This document shows positions 1 through 7,769 of a DNA stretch of 19,588 bases, in pieces; position 1 is the first letter of the stretch; every line of letters starts with the position of its first letter. A program made the position numbers and the translations under genes. Below the pieces are notes generated by a model that saw nothing but the letters and a program-made list of their open reading frames with translations, made no database searches and had not been told where the DNA came from. Source of the DNA: Croceicoccus sp. (GTDB lineage Bacteria > Pseudomonadota > Alphaproteobacteria > Sphingomonadales > Sphingomonadaceae); contig JAPYSD010000013.1 in the NCBI GenBank assembly GCA_029936705.1, forward strand, positions 1 to 19,588, given 5' to 3'.

Positions 1-425
1 TCGACGCGCAGCAGCGTGCGTTCGCCGTCCTTGTGGAAGCGGGTGACAGCGTGGATGATGTAGCCCACGCTGATATTGCGAATGTGCCCGGCGCGGATCT
101 TCGCGACGGTGTCCTTCACGTCGTCCGTGTCGGCCAGGCGGATGCGCGCGATCGCCTCGTTCCCGTCGATGCGGGCACTGCCCTGCTCGACCGATCCGAT
201 CACGCTCGACAGCCGATAGCTGGAATGCGTATCGAGCACCGCGGCGCCGGCATTCAGCCGGTCAAGTCGGACGGCACCGGGATCGAGGCTCAGCTCCTCG
301 TCCACGATTTCCCATTCCAGCCAGTCGAACATCGCCCGGCGCGCCCCGGTCGACCACACGACCTCGACGCTGTTGTCCTCCTCCCGATACGAAGAAGGCC
401 GCGTCTCCGCGGCCCTCATGATCAT
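1..425 (-). CDS. Phage prohead (capsid maturation) protease, 3' end cut by window
   Basis: This open frame on the minus strand runs off the left edge without a stop; 141 codons are visible. The protein would cleave scaffold and capsid precursor inside the assembling prohead. What I see is an N-terminal stretch rich in VEVVWSTGARR and LSLDPGAVRLDRL, then VLDTH with a candidate catalytic His at residue 67, and RNISVGY with a candidate catalytic Ser at residue 119. This is the His/Ser pattern of the HK97/U35-S78 prohead protease family. The wording of the N-terminus resembles the protease part of 'prohead protease/major capsid fusion' proteins common in alphaproteobacterial prophages, but the part that would show this is outside. 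It lies 34 nt downstream of the portal gene, as expected. Two in-frame ATGs (425 and 419) are possible starts; neither has a strong ribosome site. The family call is firm; the fusion idea is inference. Confidence 0.85.
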   Translation of the reverse strand, partial: MIMRAAETRPSSYREEDNSVEVVWSTGARRAMFDWLEWEIVDEELSLDPGAVRLDRLNAGAAVLDTHSSYRLSSVIGSVEQGSARIDGNEAIARIRLADTDDVKDTVAKIRAGHIRNISVGYIIHAVTRFHKDGERTLLRV

Positions 426-459
426 CGGTGCTGATACCCTGCGTTCCTGCGGGGCCGTG

Positions 460-1926
460 TCAGTCGCCGCTGGCATTGCCATTATCTCCTTCGTTGTTCG
501 CGCTGCCCTTGTCCGGACCTCCACGCGCGGGCGCATTGGTGCCCTCCAGCTGCAGGCCCAGCTGCTCCAGCTTGACCTTGTCCTGGGCGATCTCCTCGAC
601 CAGCTCGTCGAAATTCTCGCCCCGGGCGCCGATCTCCTTGCGCAGGCTGGTCACCCCCATGCCCAGTTCCTCGCGGATTGCCTTCGCGTCCTTCAGCCGG
701 TCGATGCTTTCGAAGGCAGGCGGCGTCCAACCGATCTCGTAGAACCGCTTGGCAATCATGCCCGTCTGGAAGGCGTCTTCCAGGAACCAGTCCCAGATCC
801 GCTCCAGCATCCCCGGGATGATCAGCAGCCACTGCAGCCGCCCGCAGAACCGCTGGAATTCCAGTGTCCCGGCGCGGTAGCTCGAATAGTTCACGTTCGA
901 CAAATCGCCGGTGCCATGCTCGTACGGCACGCCCGCACCCGTCGTTGCGCCCAGCAGGACCACGCGCGAGAATTCGGCGATCGCGGTCGACGGCTTCGGA
1001 TCGCCGAATGTCACCTGGTCACCCGCCTGCAGCCGCTGGATCATGCCCGGCTCGAAGAACTCGACCTCCAGATCGTTGATCGTGATCTCGTCGCTGTCCG
1101 CTCCCATCGGCAGTTCCTGCCCGATGCTCTCTTCGGACGGCGTGATAAAGGCAGCGAAACAGGATTCGATCTTCTTCCGGACGACATCCGCCTCGATATA
1201 CTCGTCGATGTCCTCGAACCGCTTGATCACCGGCTCGAAGATCGACCGTCCGCGCATCTGCCCGGGCCAGTCCGGCCGGTAGAGGTGGATCACGTCGGCC
1301 GCCGCGAATTCGAGCGGCTTGCCTGCCCTGGACGAGAGCGCATTTCGCGAAGCCTTGAACCGATACTTCGTCGGCCGCCCGAAATCGTCATATTCGATGG
1401 CCTGCTGGCCCGAACCCGGATCCAGCATGTCGCCGTCGAGCACTTCGATGCGCGTTGCGACCACGCCATCCTTCGATCGGTCGAAACGCCGAACGATGAA
1501 GCATTCGCCGTCGCCCAGCATCGTGCCGATCGCCAGGTCCTGCAGGCCGTAGAAGTCGAGGCGGCGCTGCCAGTCGGCGTTCTTCACCCAGACCTTCCAA
1601 GCTTCGATCACCTTCTTGGGCGCCTTGGGCGTTCCAACGATACCGAACCCGACCAGATTGTTCAGCAGCGTCTGCCGAACCTTCGAGGCATATGGGTTCG
1701 TGGCCAGCAGGCGGCGGATACGCCGCCTGTTGACCGCTGCCCGCGGGATCGCATCCTCGACGCGCCCCGTGTTGACGTCAAAATCGGCGACACCGGTGTT
1801 ATCCAGCCAGCGCTTCGACTGGCGAGCGCGCACGCTGCGCACCTGGTCGACCGCGAGTCGCGCAGTCTCGTTGCGCAAGGCCTGCTGCGGCGAGAATACG
1901 GCGATCATCCGGTCCCAGGCGTTCAT
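460..1926 (-). CDS. Phage portal protein, lambda gpB family
   Basis: 488 aa, a normal length for the lambda-type portal family (Phage_portal_2). The portal is the dodecameric ring at one capsid vertex through which DNA is packaged and ejected and to which the terminase docks. Visible family features are the N-terminal region with ARQSKRWLD, the LLATNPYASKVRQTLLNNLVGFGI segment shared by lambda-type portals, DGECFIVRRF near residue 145, and a mid-protein DVIHLYRPDWPGQMRGRS stretch. The last 40 or so residues are Gly/Asn/Asp-rich and look disordered. The ATG at 1926 overlaps the gpW stop by four bases (ATGA), which fixes the start and implies coupled translation. It is preceded by gpW and terminase and followed by the protease, the standard head-gene order. 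Confidence 0.95.
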   Translation of the reverse strand: MNAWDRMIAVFSPQQALRNETARLAVDQVRSVRARQSKRWLDNTGVADFDVNTGRVEDAIPRAAVNRRRIRRLLATNPYASKVRQTLLNNLVGFGIVGTPKAPKKVIEAWKVWVKNADWQRRLDFYGLQDLAIGTMLGDGECFIVRRFDRSKDGVVATRIEVLDGDMLDPGSGQQAIEYDDFGRPTKYRFKASRNALSSRAGKPLEFAAADVIHLYRPDWPGQMRGRSIFEPVIKRFEDIDEYIEADVVRKKIESCFAAFITPSEESIGQELPMGADSDEITINDLEVEFFEPGMIQRLQAGDQVTFGDPKPSTAIAEFSRVVLLGATTGAGVPYEHGTGDLSNVNYSSYRAGTLEFQRFCGRLQWLLIIPGMLERIWDWFLEDAFQTGMIAKRFYEIGWTPPAFESIDRLKDAKAIREELGMGVTSLRKEIGARGENFDELVEEIAQDKVKLEQLGLQLEGTNAPARGGPDKGSANNEGDNGNASGD

Positions 1927-2135
1927 CGCAGGCTCCGGAACCGCGCCACGGTCACGCGGCGAGGATTGACGGTCGAGGCGGCCGCCTCAAGCTCGCCCTT
2001 CATGTCCTTTCGCAGCCGCCGCATCTCGTCGAGCGAGTGGTATTCGATCGAGCGGCCATCGGCATAGATGACCCGCTTCCGGCCATTTGTGAGCGCAAGG
2101 TCCAGCGCGTCCAGGTCGGACTGGGTCCATGCCAT
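1923..2135 (-). CDS. Head-tail joining protein, gpW family
   Basis: 70 aa, close to the 68 aa of lambda gpW. gpW plugs the portal after DNA packaging so that the head is stable and can join the tail. The sequence begins MAWTQSDLDALDLALTNGRK, then VIYADGRSIEYHSLDEMRRL, the two-helix plus beta-hairpin pattern of the gpW family. An AGGAG ribosome site lies about 9 nt upstream of the ATG. It sits between the large terminase (4-nt gap) and portal (ATGA overlap), the same position W holds in lambda between A and B. The call rests on size, sequence pattern and position together. Confidence 0.9.
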   Translation of the reverse strand: MAWTQSDLDALDLALTNGRKRVIYADGRSIEYHSLDEMRRLRKDMKGELEAAASTVNPRRVTVARFRSLR

Positions 2136-2139
2136 CGGG

Positions 2140-4194
2140 TCAGCTCCTGCGCTTGCCGAGCCAGTCGCCCTTCCGCTTCCGCTTGATCATCGTGCGGCGG
2201 ACCGGGCGCTTGGCTGGCGCAATCTTGGGTTGTTCCTGCTCCGCCTCAGCGGGCACAGGGTTCGGTTGCTCGGCAGCCTCGACGGCCTGCTCGGCATAAT
2301 CGCTCTTGTTCGGCCACAGGATCGCGAACCCCCGCGGGATCCAGCGCATGTCCGTGCGGCTCTGCGCGAAAGGCGGCTTCAGGATCGCCGCTTCCGCATA
2401 GACCAGATGGTCCCATGTCTCGTTGCGGGCGCGCCGCGCCTTCCACTTGCCGTCGACCAGCTCTTCCGCGACGATCTCGTCGGCGTGCTCCTCGCTCAGG
2501 TTCTCCGGCAGATGGATGTAACCGGGGCCCGGCACGGTCCGGCGCAGCCGGGCGTCGAGGATATTCTTGATCTTGTGCACGTTCGGCCGCCACAGCCTGG
2601 CCGAGGTCTTCTTCCGCCCGCCCTTCACCTTCTGGTCGGCAAATTCCGCCGGCGGCATCAGCTTGTTATCGTTCGGGCGCGAACCGCCCTTGACCAGCGT
2701 GATGCGGTTCGCTGCCACGCCCAGAGCGCGAGCAGCCTGCCAGAAGAATTTCGAGCCCTCCGTCGCCTGGTCGCCCTTCCGATCCGAACCGCCCGTGTCG
2801 ACGGTGACCGACAGGATCGGCGCGTGGCCGACCGTGACGCCCATGTCGACCATCGGCACCTTGCGGTCGAACAGCGGCAGCAGCACCTTCCAGTGTTCCT
2901 TGTGCAGGAACGGCATGATCGACGTCAGCCCGTCATCCAGAACGTGGATGGCGAAGCGGTCGACCAGCCATGTCTCGCGTCCCGCCGCGGTGCCGATGAT
3001 CGCCACCTCGAACCGGTCACGCTGCACGTCGATAACCGCGTTCAGCACTTTCGGCCCGCGGGGCACCGTCCCCAGCTGCCAGCCTTGTTCCCGCCGCTTG
3101 AGCAAGTCCGCCGCCTCGAGCGGTTTCTCGCCAGACAGTTGCGAGCGATAGTTCACACCGGCCTTGACGTTGAAGAACGTCTTGAGCGGGTTCTCATCCT
3201 GCCGGTCTTCCCAGGCCATCTGCGCTTCGCGCCATTCGCGCGCCAAGGCGCCCCAGCTGGTGAACGACAGCAGCCCGTCGCGCCGGAATGTCCGCCGCCG
3301 CTTCGACGCCTCAGCATTCGCGGCCACAAAGCCGCGGTTCGGCAGATCCACCAGACTGTCGAGCAAAGCCCGCTTGGCGGTCGGCTCAAGCACCGATCCG
3401 CAGCAGGGTGCAATGACATGCGCCGATTGCTCGGCCTCGTCGAGCGTTCCGGCATCGAATTTCAGGTCGCGGCGCAGGTTCAGCTCGGCCCGGCTCCCGC
3501 ACTCGGGACACACCGGCTGCAGCCGCTCGTCGGTCCCGCTGGCGATGAACGCCTCGACCCCGCCAATTTCCCGCGCCGGGCTGGACGACACCAGCTTGGT
3601 GTCGCGCCCTTCGAACGATGTCTGCCGGCCATTGAGCAGCTTGATCGGGCTGCCCTCGCCCTCGACGTCATCCGGCATCGCGTCGTAGTCATCGAGCCAG
3701 CCCCGGCAATACGGGCGCTGGCGAAACTGCGAACGGACCGGCCAGGCCGCGCCCAGGTACATGCCCCGGAACAGCTTCAGGTGCATGTTGTCCGACGCAT
3801 CGCCGTGGGCGAGCTGCGCCTTTAGCACCGGGATCGAGGCGAGCAGCTGGTCGATGCGCAGCTTCACGAACGCCTCGGCAGCCGCCTTGTCCGGTTGCAC
3901 CATCAGGAACGGCTCGGGATCGTGCTCGATCGACCAGCCTATCCAGGCCTCGCCGACCATCGACTTGCCCGCCTGTGCCGGCCCCATGTCCCCGACCTCG
4001 CTGGTCTCGGGATCGGACAGCGCGTCCATGATCTCCGCCAGGAACGGCAGGGCCATGGGATCGTAATGCGGAATGTAGCGTTCGGCCCACTCGCTGACCG
4101 ACAAGGCTTCCTTGGGCTGCAGGAGATGGGCCAGGCGCGCAAGCACCTGCGCTCCCGTCTCAAACGGCGGAATCGCCTCCCTCATCCCAAGCAT
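2140..4194 (-). CDS. Terminase large subunit, GpA family
   Basis: 684 aa from the chosen ATG, in the size range of lambda gpA-type terminases. It is the ATPase and nuclease that cuts concatemeric DNA and pumps it through the portal. An N-terminal SVSEWAERYIPHYDPMALPFLAEIMDAL segment typical of GpA precedes a Walker A-like GPAQAGKS at residues 71-78. A zinc-ribbon-like pair, CPECG and APCCGS, lies near the middle. A VTVDTGGSDRKGD segment carries an acidic residue suited to the C-terminal nuclease. The frame also has a TTG at 4230, but the ATGs at 4194 and 4185 are better starts; I prefer 4194 because GAG lies about 10 nt upstream. It overlaps the end of the small-subunit gene, as often seen in this module. 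Which ATG is used is uncertain; the function is not. Confidence 0.95.
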   Translation of the reverse strand: MLGMREAIPPFETGAQVLARLAHLLQPKEALSVSEWAERYIPHYDPMALPFLAEIMDALSDPETSEVGDMGPAQAGKSMVGEAWIGWSIEHDPEPFLMVQPDKAAAEAFVKLRIDQLLASIPVLKAQLAHGDASDNMHLKLFRGMYLGAAWPVRSQFRQRPYCRGWLDDYDAMPDDVEGEGSPIKLLNGRQTSFEGRDTKLVSSSPAREIGGVEAFIASGTDERLQPVCPECGSRAELNLRRDLKFDAGTLDEAEQSAHVIAPCCGSVLEPTAKRALLDSLVDLPNRGFVAANAEASKRRRTFRRDGLLSFTSWGALAREWREAQMAWEDRQDENPLKTFFNVKAGVNYRSQLSGEKPLEAADLLKRREQGWQLGTVPRGPKVLNAVIDVQRDRFEVAIIGTAAGRETWLVDRFAIHVLDDGLTSIMPFLHKEHWKVLLPLFDRKVPMVDMGVTVGHAPILSVTVDTGGSDRKGDQATEGSKFFWQAARALGVAANRITLVKGGSRPNDNKLMPPAEFADQKVKGGRKKTSARLWRPNVHKIKNILDARLRRTVPGPGYIHLPENLSEEHADEIVAEELVDGKWKARRARNETWDHLVYAEAAILKPPFAQSRTDMRWIPRGFAILWPNKSDYAEQAVEAAEQPNPVPAEAEQEQPKIAPAKRPVRRTMIKRKRKGDWLGKRRS

Positions 4195-4765
4195 CGTCGA
4201 TCTCGGCAATTGTCCCCAGTTCGGCGGCAAGCGCCTTCAGGTCCTGTTTCAGCATCTCGTCGATCTGCGCGATTACCTCGCGCGACAGGTCGACACGCTT
4301 GGCCAGGCGGTCGGAAAAACTCTCGTTGCGGCGGCGCACCGCGACCAGAAGGTTCGCCAGCGCCTCCTCGACGCTCGCCTTCCGGATTAGATCGCCCCGT
4401 TCCTTGCGGACCTTGGTCGATAGCAGCTCTTCCTGCAGCAGCTTCAGCCGCTCATCGGCCGAAAGACCCGGCTGTTCGACCGTCGCCGCGGCGTCGGCGC
4501 CGAGGAAGTCGATCGCGTACTGGCGAACATCGTCGGCGTGCGCGCGCTTGGCGGCCTCGTCCCGGTCACGCTTCTCCTGCAGCCAGGTCAGCGCCCTCGC
4601 CACCGGGATCTCGTAGGCGATCCCCGGCCTGCCGGTGACGACGGTCGGGAATGCCGGGCAGTCCTCGATCAGCTTCCGCAGCGTCACCACCGACGGGACG
4701 CCGGGGATGTTGCTGAACTCCTCTAGCGAGGCGAGCCGATCATTCGTGACTGCCTCTTCAGCCAT
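4160..4765 (-). CDS. Terminase small subunit (Nu1-like)
   Basis: 201 aa, slightly longer than lambda Nu1 (181 aa). The small subunit binds the packaging site and recruits the large subunit. The N-terminus (DRLASLEEFSNIPGVPSVVTLRKLIED) fits a winged-helix DNA-binding segment; it continues with VARALTWLQEKRDRDEAAKRAH and a long Glu/Lys/Arg-rich helical part (LLQEELLSTKVRKERGDLIRKASVEEALANLLVAVRRRNESF) of the type used for assembly with TerL. Its position directly ahead of a GpA-type large subunit supports the call. There is no clear Shine-Dalgarno before the ATG; the upstream bases are a repeated TTTCGG. I call it by pattern and position; exact family membership should be confirmed by profile search. 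Confidence 0.85.
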   Translation of the reverse strand: MAEEAVTNDRLASLEEFSNIPGVPSVVTLRKLIEDCPAFPTVVTGRPGIAYEIPVARALTWLQEKRDRDEAAKRAHADDVRQYAIDFLGADAAATVEQPGLSADERLKLLQEELLSTKVRKERGDLIRKASVEEALANLLVAVRRRNESFSDRLAKRVDLSREVIAQIDEMLKQDLKALAAELGTIAEIDDAWDEGGDSAV

Positions 4766-5066
4766 GGCTTAAACCGAAACCGAAAGAACAAGCGAAAGGC
4801 CGCTGCAAAACCAAAATTTTTTCATACGTTGCGCCTTCGGCCCCCGTATAGGCGGTAACCCCAGGAAGGACCCGCAACGGGTGCCGAGGCGCAGAGGCAG
4901 CGAGGCTGGGCCGCGACCTGAAGGTCACCCCGGCGAACCGGGCCATCGCCGCCGCTGGTCCGACGCTCGAACGCCCGCGACCAGCATATCCATCTGATAG
5001 CCCATTTGCCGGAAAAGCCGGACAGAGATTATTTGCAACGCGCATCATTCTACACCTTGACCCTCT
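4766..5066 (-). other. Non-coding gap upstream of terminase; candidate cos packaging site
   Basis: About 300 nt without a convincing gene. A 96-codon frame here is Arg/Pro/Ala-rich and lacks a ribosome site, so I do not call it. In lambda-type phages with Nu1/GpA terminases, cos lies just upstream of the small-subunit gene, which is this place. Read on the minus strand, the gap holds a GC-rich block with TTGCGGGTCCTTCCTGGGG (about 4857-4876), then an A/T tract (AAAAAATTTT near 4815-4823), then pyrimidine-rich repeats built on TTTCGG close to the TerS ATG. These could be a nicking site, a bend/IHF site and small-subunit binding sites. This is inference from position and layout only; no cleavage sequence can be proven by eye. 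Confidence 0.35.
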
Positions 5067-5525
5067 CTACCTGCGCTTTTCTGCGGCGTTCAGCGCATTG
5101 CAGATTGCACTTAACGCCCGCTCGAAGCGCTTGCGCAGCCCATCCTCGCCGAAACGGATGCGCATCCGGTGCTTGATCTTGCGCCACGGCACCCGCTTGT
5201 GCCCGCGCTGGAGATAGCCGACAGCCACCACCACGAGCCGCCGATCCTCCTCGCTCTCGATATGGCCCAGCCACTCGCTGACCCGATCACGCCGGGCAAT
5301 CTGCGCGCGGGTCAGCGGCAGCGGACGGATCGGAGCCTCCTCCATGTCGCCGCCCCGCGCGTCGTACTCCCATGCCTCGCGCGTCATCTGCTGCCATGGC
5401 CCGTCGGTCGCGAACGGAGACGTCCCGCCACCAGGCGAACGCCGCCACAGTTCAGCCGCCTCGACCAGCGCATCCTTCACCGTCTCGAATGTCCAGAATG
5501 ACTGCAACGCTACCGCTTCACCCAT
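5067..5525 (-). CDS. DUF6362-like phage protein with C-terminal helix-turn-helix
   Basis: 152 aa from an ATG with a strong AAGGGG ribosome site about 7 nt upstream; a GTG at 5546 is in frame but less likely. The order of features matches my recollection of DUF6362 proteins of alphaproteobacterial phages: WTFETVKDALVEAAELWRRSPGG near residues 11-33, an aromatic middle (PWQQMTREAWEYDA), a helical LGHIESEEDRRLVVVAVGYL, and a C-terminal basic segment VPWRKIKHRMRIRFGEDGLRKRFERALSAICNAL (112-146) that looks like a DNA-binding helix-turn-helix. The molecular role is unknown. Its place between the replication genes and the terminase suggests a DNA-binding job in late-gene control or packaging, which is inference. 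It is followed by the candidate cos gap. Confidence 0.75.
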   Translation of the reverse strand: MGEAVALQSFWTFETVKDALVEAAELWRRSPGGGTSPFATDGPWQQMTREAWEYDARGGDMEEAPIRPLPLTRAQIARRDRVSEWLGHIESEEDRRLVVVAVGYLQRGHKRVPWRKIKHRMRIRFGEDGLRKRFERALSAICNALNAAEKRR

Positions 5526-5610
5526 CGCAAACCCCTTCCCTTCCACTGGAACCCGCCCATCCCAACCGATGGAAGTCCCGAGCCAACCACCGCAATCAAT
5601 CGCAAACCCC
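5524..5610. repeat. 12-bp direct repeat ATCGCAAACCCC, two copies
   Basis: Exact copies lie at 5524-5535 and 5599-5610, 75 bp apart. The first copy covers the ribosome site and start of the DUF6362-like gene (read on the minus strand it is GGGGTTTGCGAT, where AT begins the ATG). The second copy has ATTG in place of ATG. It could be a duplicated leader segment or a regulator site. I have no evidence of function beyond the exact match. Confidence 0.6.
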
Positions 5611-5903
5611 TATATCTGTTAGCTATTTCTCTATCTCTTCCCTCTCGGAAGGAAGGAAATGGAAGGATGGAACCCAAAAGCATGGTCCTGTTCACGGCGA
5701 TTTCACCCTCTCCCCACATGAAGAGGTATGGCCGGATTGCCTTCCAAGGTTCCAAACACACCCATAAACGCTGAAAACTCAACGCCTTGAAAACTTCCAT
5801 TCGTTCCGTTTCGCCCCTTACGCCGGAACCTCCACCGGGACAGCGCAGGGGGCGCGGGGGCGCTCGCCAGCCTCTTTCGCGCCATCGCGTCCGCTCCCGC
5901 ACG
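5526..5903. other. AT-richer gap after the helicase gene; candidate replication origin/control region
   Basis: This 378-nt stretch has no confident gene (a weak 60-codon frame is listed separately). It is locally richer in A/T than its surroundings (around 5600-5690 and 5750-5810) and is full of GGAAC/GGAAG words. TGGAACC occurs at 5547-5553 and 5668-5674 on the plus strand and at 5748-5754 inverted, GGAACC occurs at 5825-5830, and several GGAAG copies lie at 5571-5665. The 12-mer ATCGCAAACCCC occurs twice, at 5524-5535 and 5599-5610. Such short repeats next to a P4/D5-type helicase could be an iteron-like origin or regulator sites. This is an inference; repeat enrichment needs a count against shuffled sequence. 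Confidence 0.3.
5703..5885 (-). CDS. Possible small basic protein, 60 aa (weak)
   Basis: An ATG at 5885 has a plausible ribosome site (GGGAG about 8 nt upstream) and lies 18 nt after the helicase stop. The product is basic at the start (MARKRLAS, RWRFRRKGR) and ends in a hydrophobic, Gly-rich part. Against it, the second half uses codons rare in neighbouring genes (TTT, ATA, TTG, AGA), and it overlaps the repeat-rich gap that looks non-coding. I recognise no family. I list it so that it is not lost, but think it more likely to be chance reading of a regulatory region. Confidence 0.25.
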   Translation of the reverse strand: MARKRLASAPAPPALSRWRFRRKGRNGTNGSFQGVEFSAFMGVFGTLEGNPAIPLHVGRG

Positions 5904-7766
5904 CTATGCATCGAGCGGGTTGAAACCGTCGCCCTCGGGCCATCCCTCGGGCAAGTCCGGCAGCACCGGCTCGGGCTCGCTGTCGGGCACCGACCAGTTG
6001 CCGCTCTTGATCGCGTCGGCCGTGACACCCGGGCGCAGCTGCACCTTCAGCCACCACACCCCGTTCGAGGTCTTTCGCTCGAACTGGCGATCCTCCATGG
6101 CGGAGACGAAGCCCGCGCGCTTCCATTCGCTCGCGCCGGTCGCCTCGACCCATGCCTGGAACACTTCCCAAAGCTCGGTCGCCATGACACGCACCGCCAG
6201 GGGATCCTCGCCGACCTCGCAGCACTGCGCCAGGAAGCGGCCCAGCTGATCGCTGTCCTCGCGGTACTTGCGCGTCGCGGCCTTGACCTCGTCGGGCACG
6301 AACAGCCCGCCCTCGCGCCACTCCAGCAACCCGTCGAGCAGCCGGTTCAGGATGCCGCTGGCTTCGCCCTTCAGCTTGTCGGGCAGGCTGCGATCGATCT
6401 CGTCCTCGGGAATGGTGACATTCCACGGGACCAGCTGCATGCGCGCCCACATGCCGTAGCTGAAATCGCGTATGTTCGGCTTGTTGTTGCCACTGATCGT
6501 CAGCTTGAAGCTGGGCAGAAAGGTGAAGAACCCCTTGTTCAGGTGGCGCGCATTCACCGGATCGCCGCCCGTCCATTCCTTGATCAGGCCGTCGTTCATC
6601 CGCATGCCCTTGGTCGGCTCCGACACGCGCAGGAAGCGCACGCCGGGCAGCACCGCGATGTCGGGCGTGGCCTGGTCACCGCGGCGCTTGCCGCCATTAT
6701 CGGCCAACGATTCGATCCCGATCGAGCCGGCATAGTCGCCCGCCAGATGCGCGATCGCCTCGACCCAGGTGCCCTTGCCGTTGCGGCCTCCGCCATAGAA
6801 GAACGCCAGCTTGTGCTCAGTGATGTCGCCGGTCAGGCTCAGCCCGCCCCACTGGTGCAGGAACCGTCGCATGTCGTCGCTCGGCTGCACCCGGCCCATG
6901 AAGGCGTCATATTCGGGGCACTTGGCCGTCGGCGCATATTTCACCGGCGCCAGCTTCGTGATCAGATCGTCGCGCCGGTGCGCATCCTTGCGGATCTTCC
7001 AGCCATCGGTCTTCCACTCGCTCTTGCCCTCGGCGATCTCGGCCGAGCTGCGCTTGACGTTGTTTCGGATCAGGCGAAGCGTGCCGTTGGCGACATTGAT
7101 CGCCATCCGGTCGGCATCGAAGGCCTCGGGCTTCACTACGACGCTCTCGAAGCCCTTGATCCACTTGATCATGCGCGAGATCATCGCCCCGCTTTCGCTG
7201 GACTTTGCCCATGCCGCGATCTTGTCGGACCACAGCACCATCTTCTTGGGATCGAGGATCTTGTCGAGCAGCGGCAGGCCGTCGAACCATTCGCGCCGGC
7301 CATCGGGTTCGAACCAGCTGCGCGGCAGCTTCTCCTCCCGCCGATAGGGCCGTCCTTCTTCGGCATGGCTGCACCCGCTGGCCGCGACCAGCGCCGCCTC
7401 GTTCCGGATCGCCCGCACGGTCAGCATGATCGAGCGGATCAGCTCGGCCGGCAGGCTGTCCTTTTCCTCCGACAGCAGCGACCAGTGGGTGCCCTGCCAG
7501 GCATACCAGCCCAGCTCGGCGCAGAACCGGAAATTGTGGCCATGCCGGATTCGCCACCGCTCCGCATTGCCAAGGTCGGTCAGCGGCAGGCGCGAGCACT
7601 CCAGGTCGGCGAGCGGATCGGGCAGCACCCTGATCCTGCCGGCATCCCCCGAACCCCCAACAGATGAACTGGCGGAAGCTCCGGCAGCGGAAGAACCGGC
7701 GGACGAAGGGGGCGCGGGACCATCCCCGGCAGCACCGTGGCCAGAGAGGATATTGCGGGTGGTCAT
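5904..7766 (-). CDS. Phage replication helicase/primase, P4 family (D5-like, SF3)
   Basis: 620 aa. Proteins of this family unwind DNA at the phage origin and usually carry, or partner with, a primase. The N-terminal 45 residues are a Ser/Ala/Gly/Pro-rich disordered tail. A D5_N-like region covers about 210-310 (INVANGTLRL, QPSDDMRRFLHQWGGLSLTG). The SF3 ATPase follows: Walker A FYGGGRNGKGT (323-333), a Walker B region around DIAVLPGVRFLRVSEP (369-384), and sensor SFKLTISGNNKPNI (419-432). The C-terminal 120 residues hold a winged-helix-like VRVMATELWEVFQAWVEATGASEWKR. I see no archaeo-eukaryotic primase or zinc-finger primase motif at the N-terminus, so priming may come from a neighbour or the host. 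The ATG lies 3 nt after the stop of the preceding 44-aa gene and has no strong ribosome site, implying coupling. Confidence 0.92.
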   Translation of the reverse strand: MTTRNILSGHGAAGDGPAPPSSAGSSAAGASASSSVGGSGDAGRIRVLPDPLADLECSRLPLTDLGNAERWRIRHGHNFRFCAELGWYAWQGTHWSLLSEEKDSLPAELIRSIMLTVRAIRNEAALVAASGCSHAEEGRPYRREEKLPRSWFEPDGRREWFDGLPLLDKILDPKKMVLWSDKIAAWAKSSESGAMISRMIKWIKGFESVVVKPEAFDADRMAINVANGTLRLIRNNVKRSSAEIAEGKSEWKTDGWKIRKDAHRRDDLITKLAPVKYAPTAKCPEYDAFMGRVQPSDDMRRFLHQWGGLSLTGDITEHKLAFFYGGGRNGKGTWVEAIAHLAGDYAGSIGIESLADNGGKRRGDQATPDIAVLPGVRFLRVSEPTKGMRMNDGLIKEWTGGDPVNARHLNKGFFTFLPSFKLTISGNNKPNIRDFSYGMWARMQLVPWNVTIPEDEIDRSLPDKLKGEASGILNRLLDGLLEWREGGLFVPDEVKAATRKYREDSDQLGRFLAQCCEVGEDPLAVRVMATELWEVFQAWVEATGASEWKRAGFVSAMEDRQFERKTSNGVWWLKVQLRPGVTADAIKSGNWSVPDSEPEPVLPDLPEGWPEGDGFNPLDA

Positions 7767-7769
7767 GGC

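Noticed and set aside
373..2067. Long plus-strand open frame (564 codons) opposite the portal gene
   Set aside because: It is the antisense shadow of a clear lambda-type portal, His/Asp/Arg/Leu-rich, with no ribosome site or family pattern; high GC keeps such frames open.
2068..3825. Long plus-strand open frame (585 codons) opposite the large terminase
   Set aside because: Antisense shadow of a GpA-type terminase; composition is Arg/Leu/Pro-heavy and no motif is present.
4989..5010. ATG-headed 26-codon minus-strand frame beginning near 5006
   Set aside because: No Shine-Dalgarno and no coupling to another gene; too short to support.
4758..5048. 96-codon minus-strand frame in the gap before TerS
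   Set aside because: No ribosome site, overlaps TerS, and a composition like non-coding GC-rich DNA; the gap fits a packaging site better.
5644..5675. GGAAGG-rich stretch as a CRISPR or simple satellite
   Set aside because: The units are short, irregular and have no spacers; kept only as part of the candidate origin.
5787..7667. Plus-strand open frame of 626 codons
   Set aside because: Antisense to the P4-type helicase, which has Walker and sensor motifs on the other strand.
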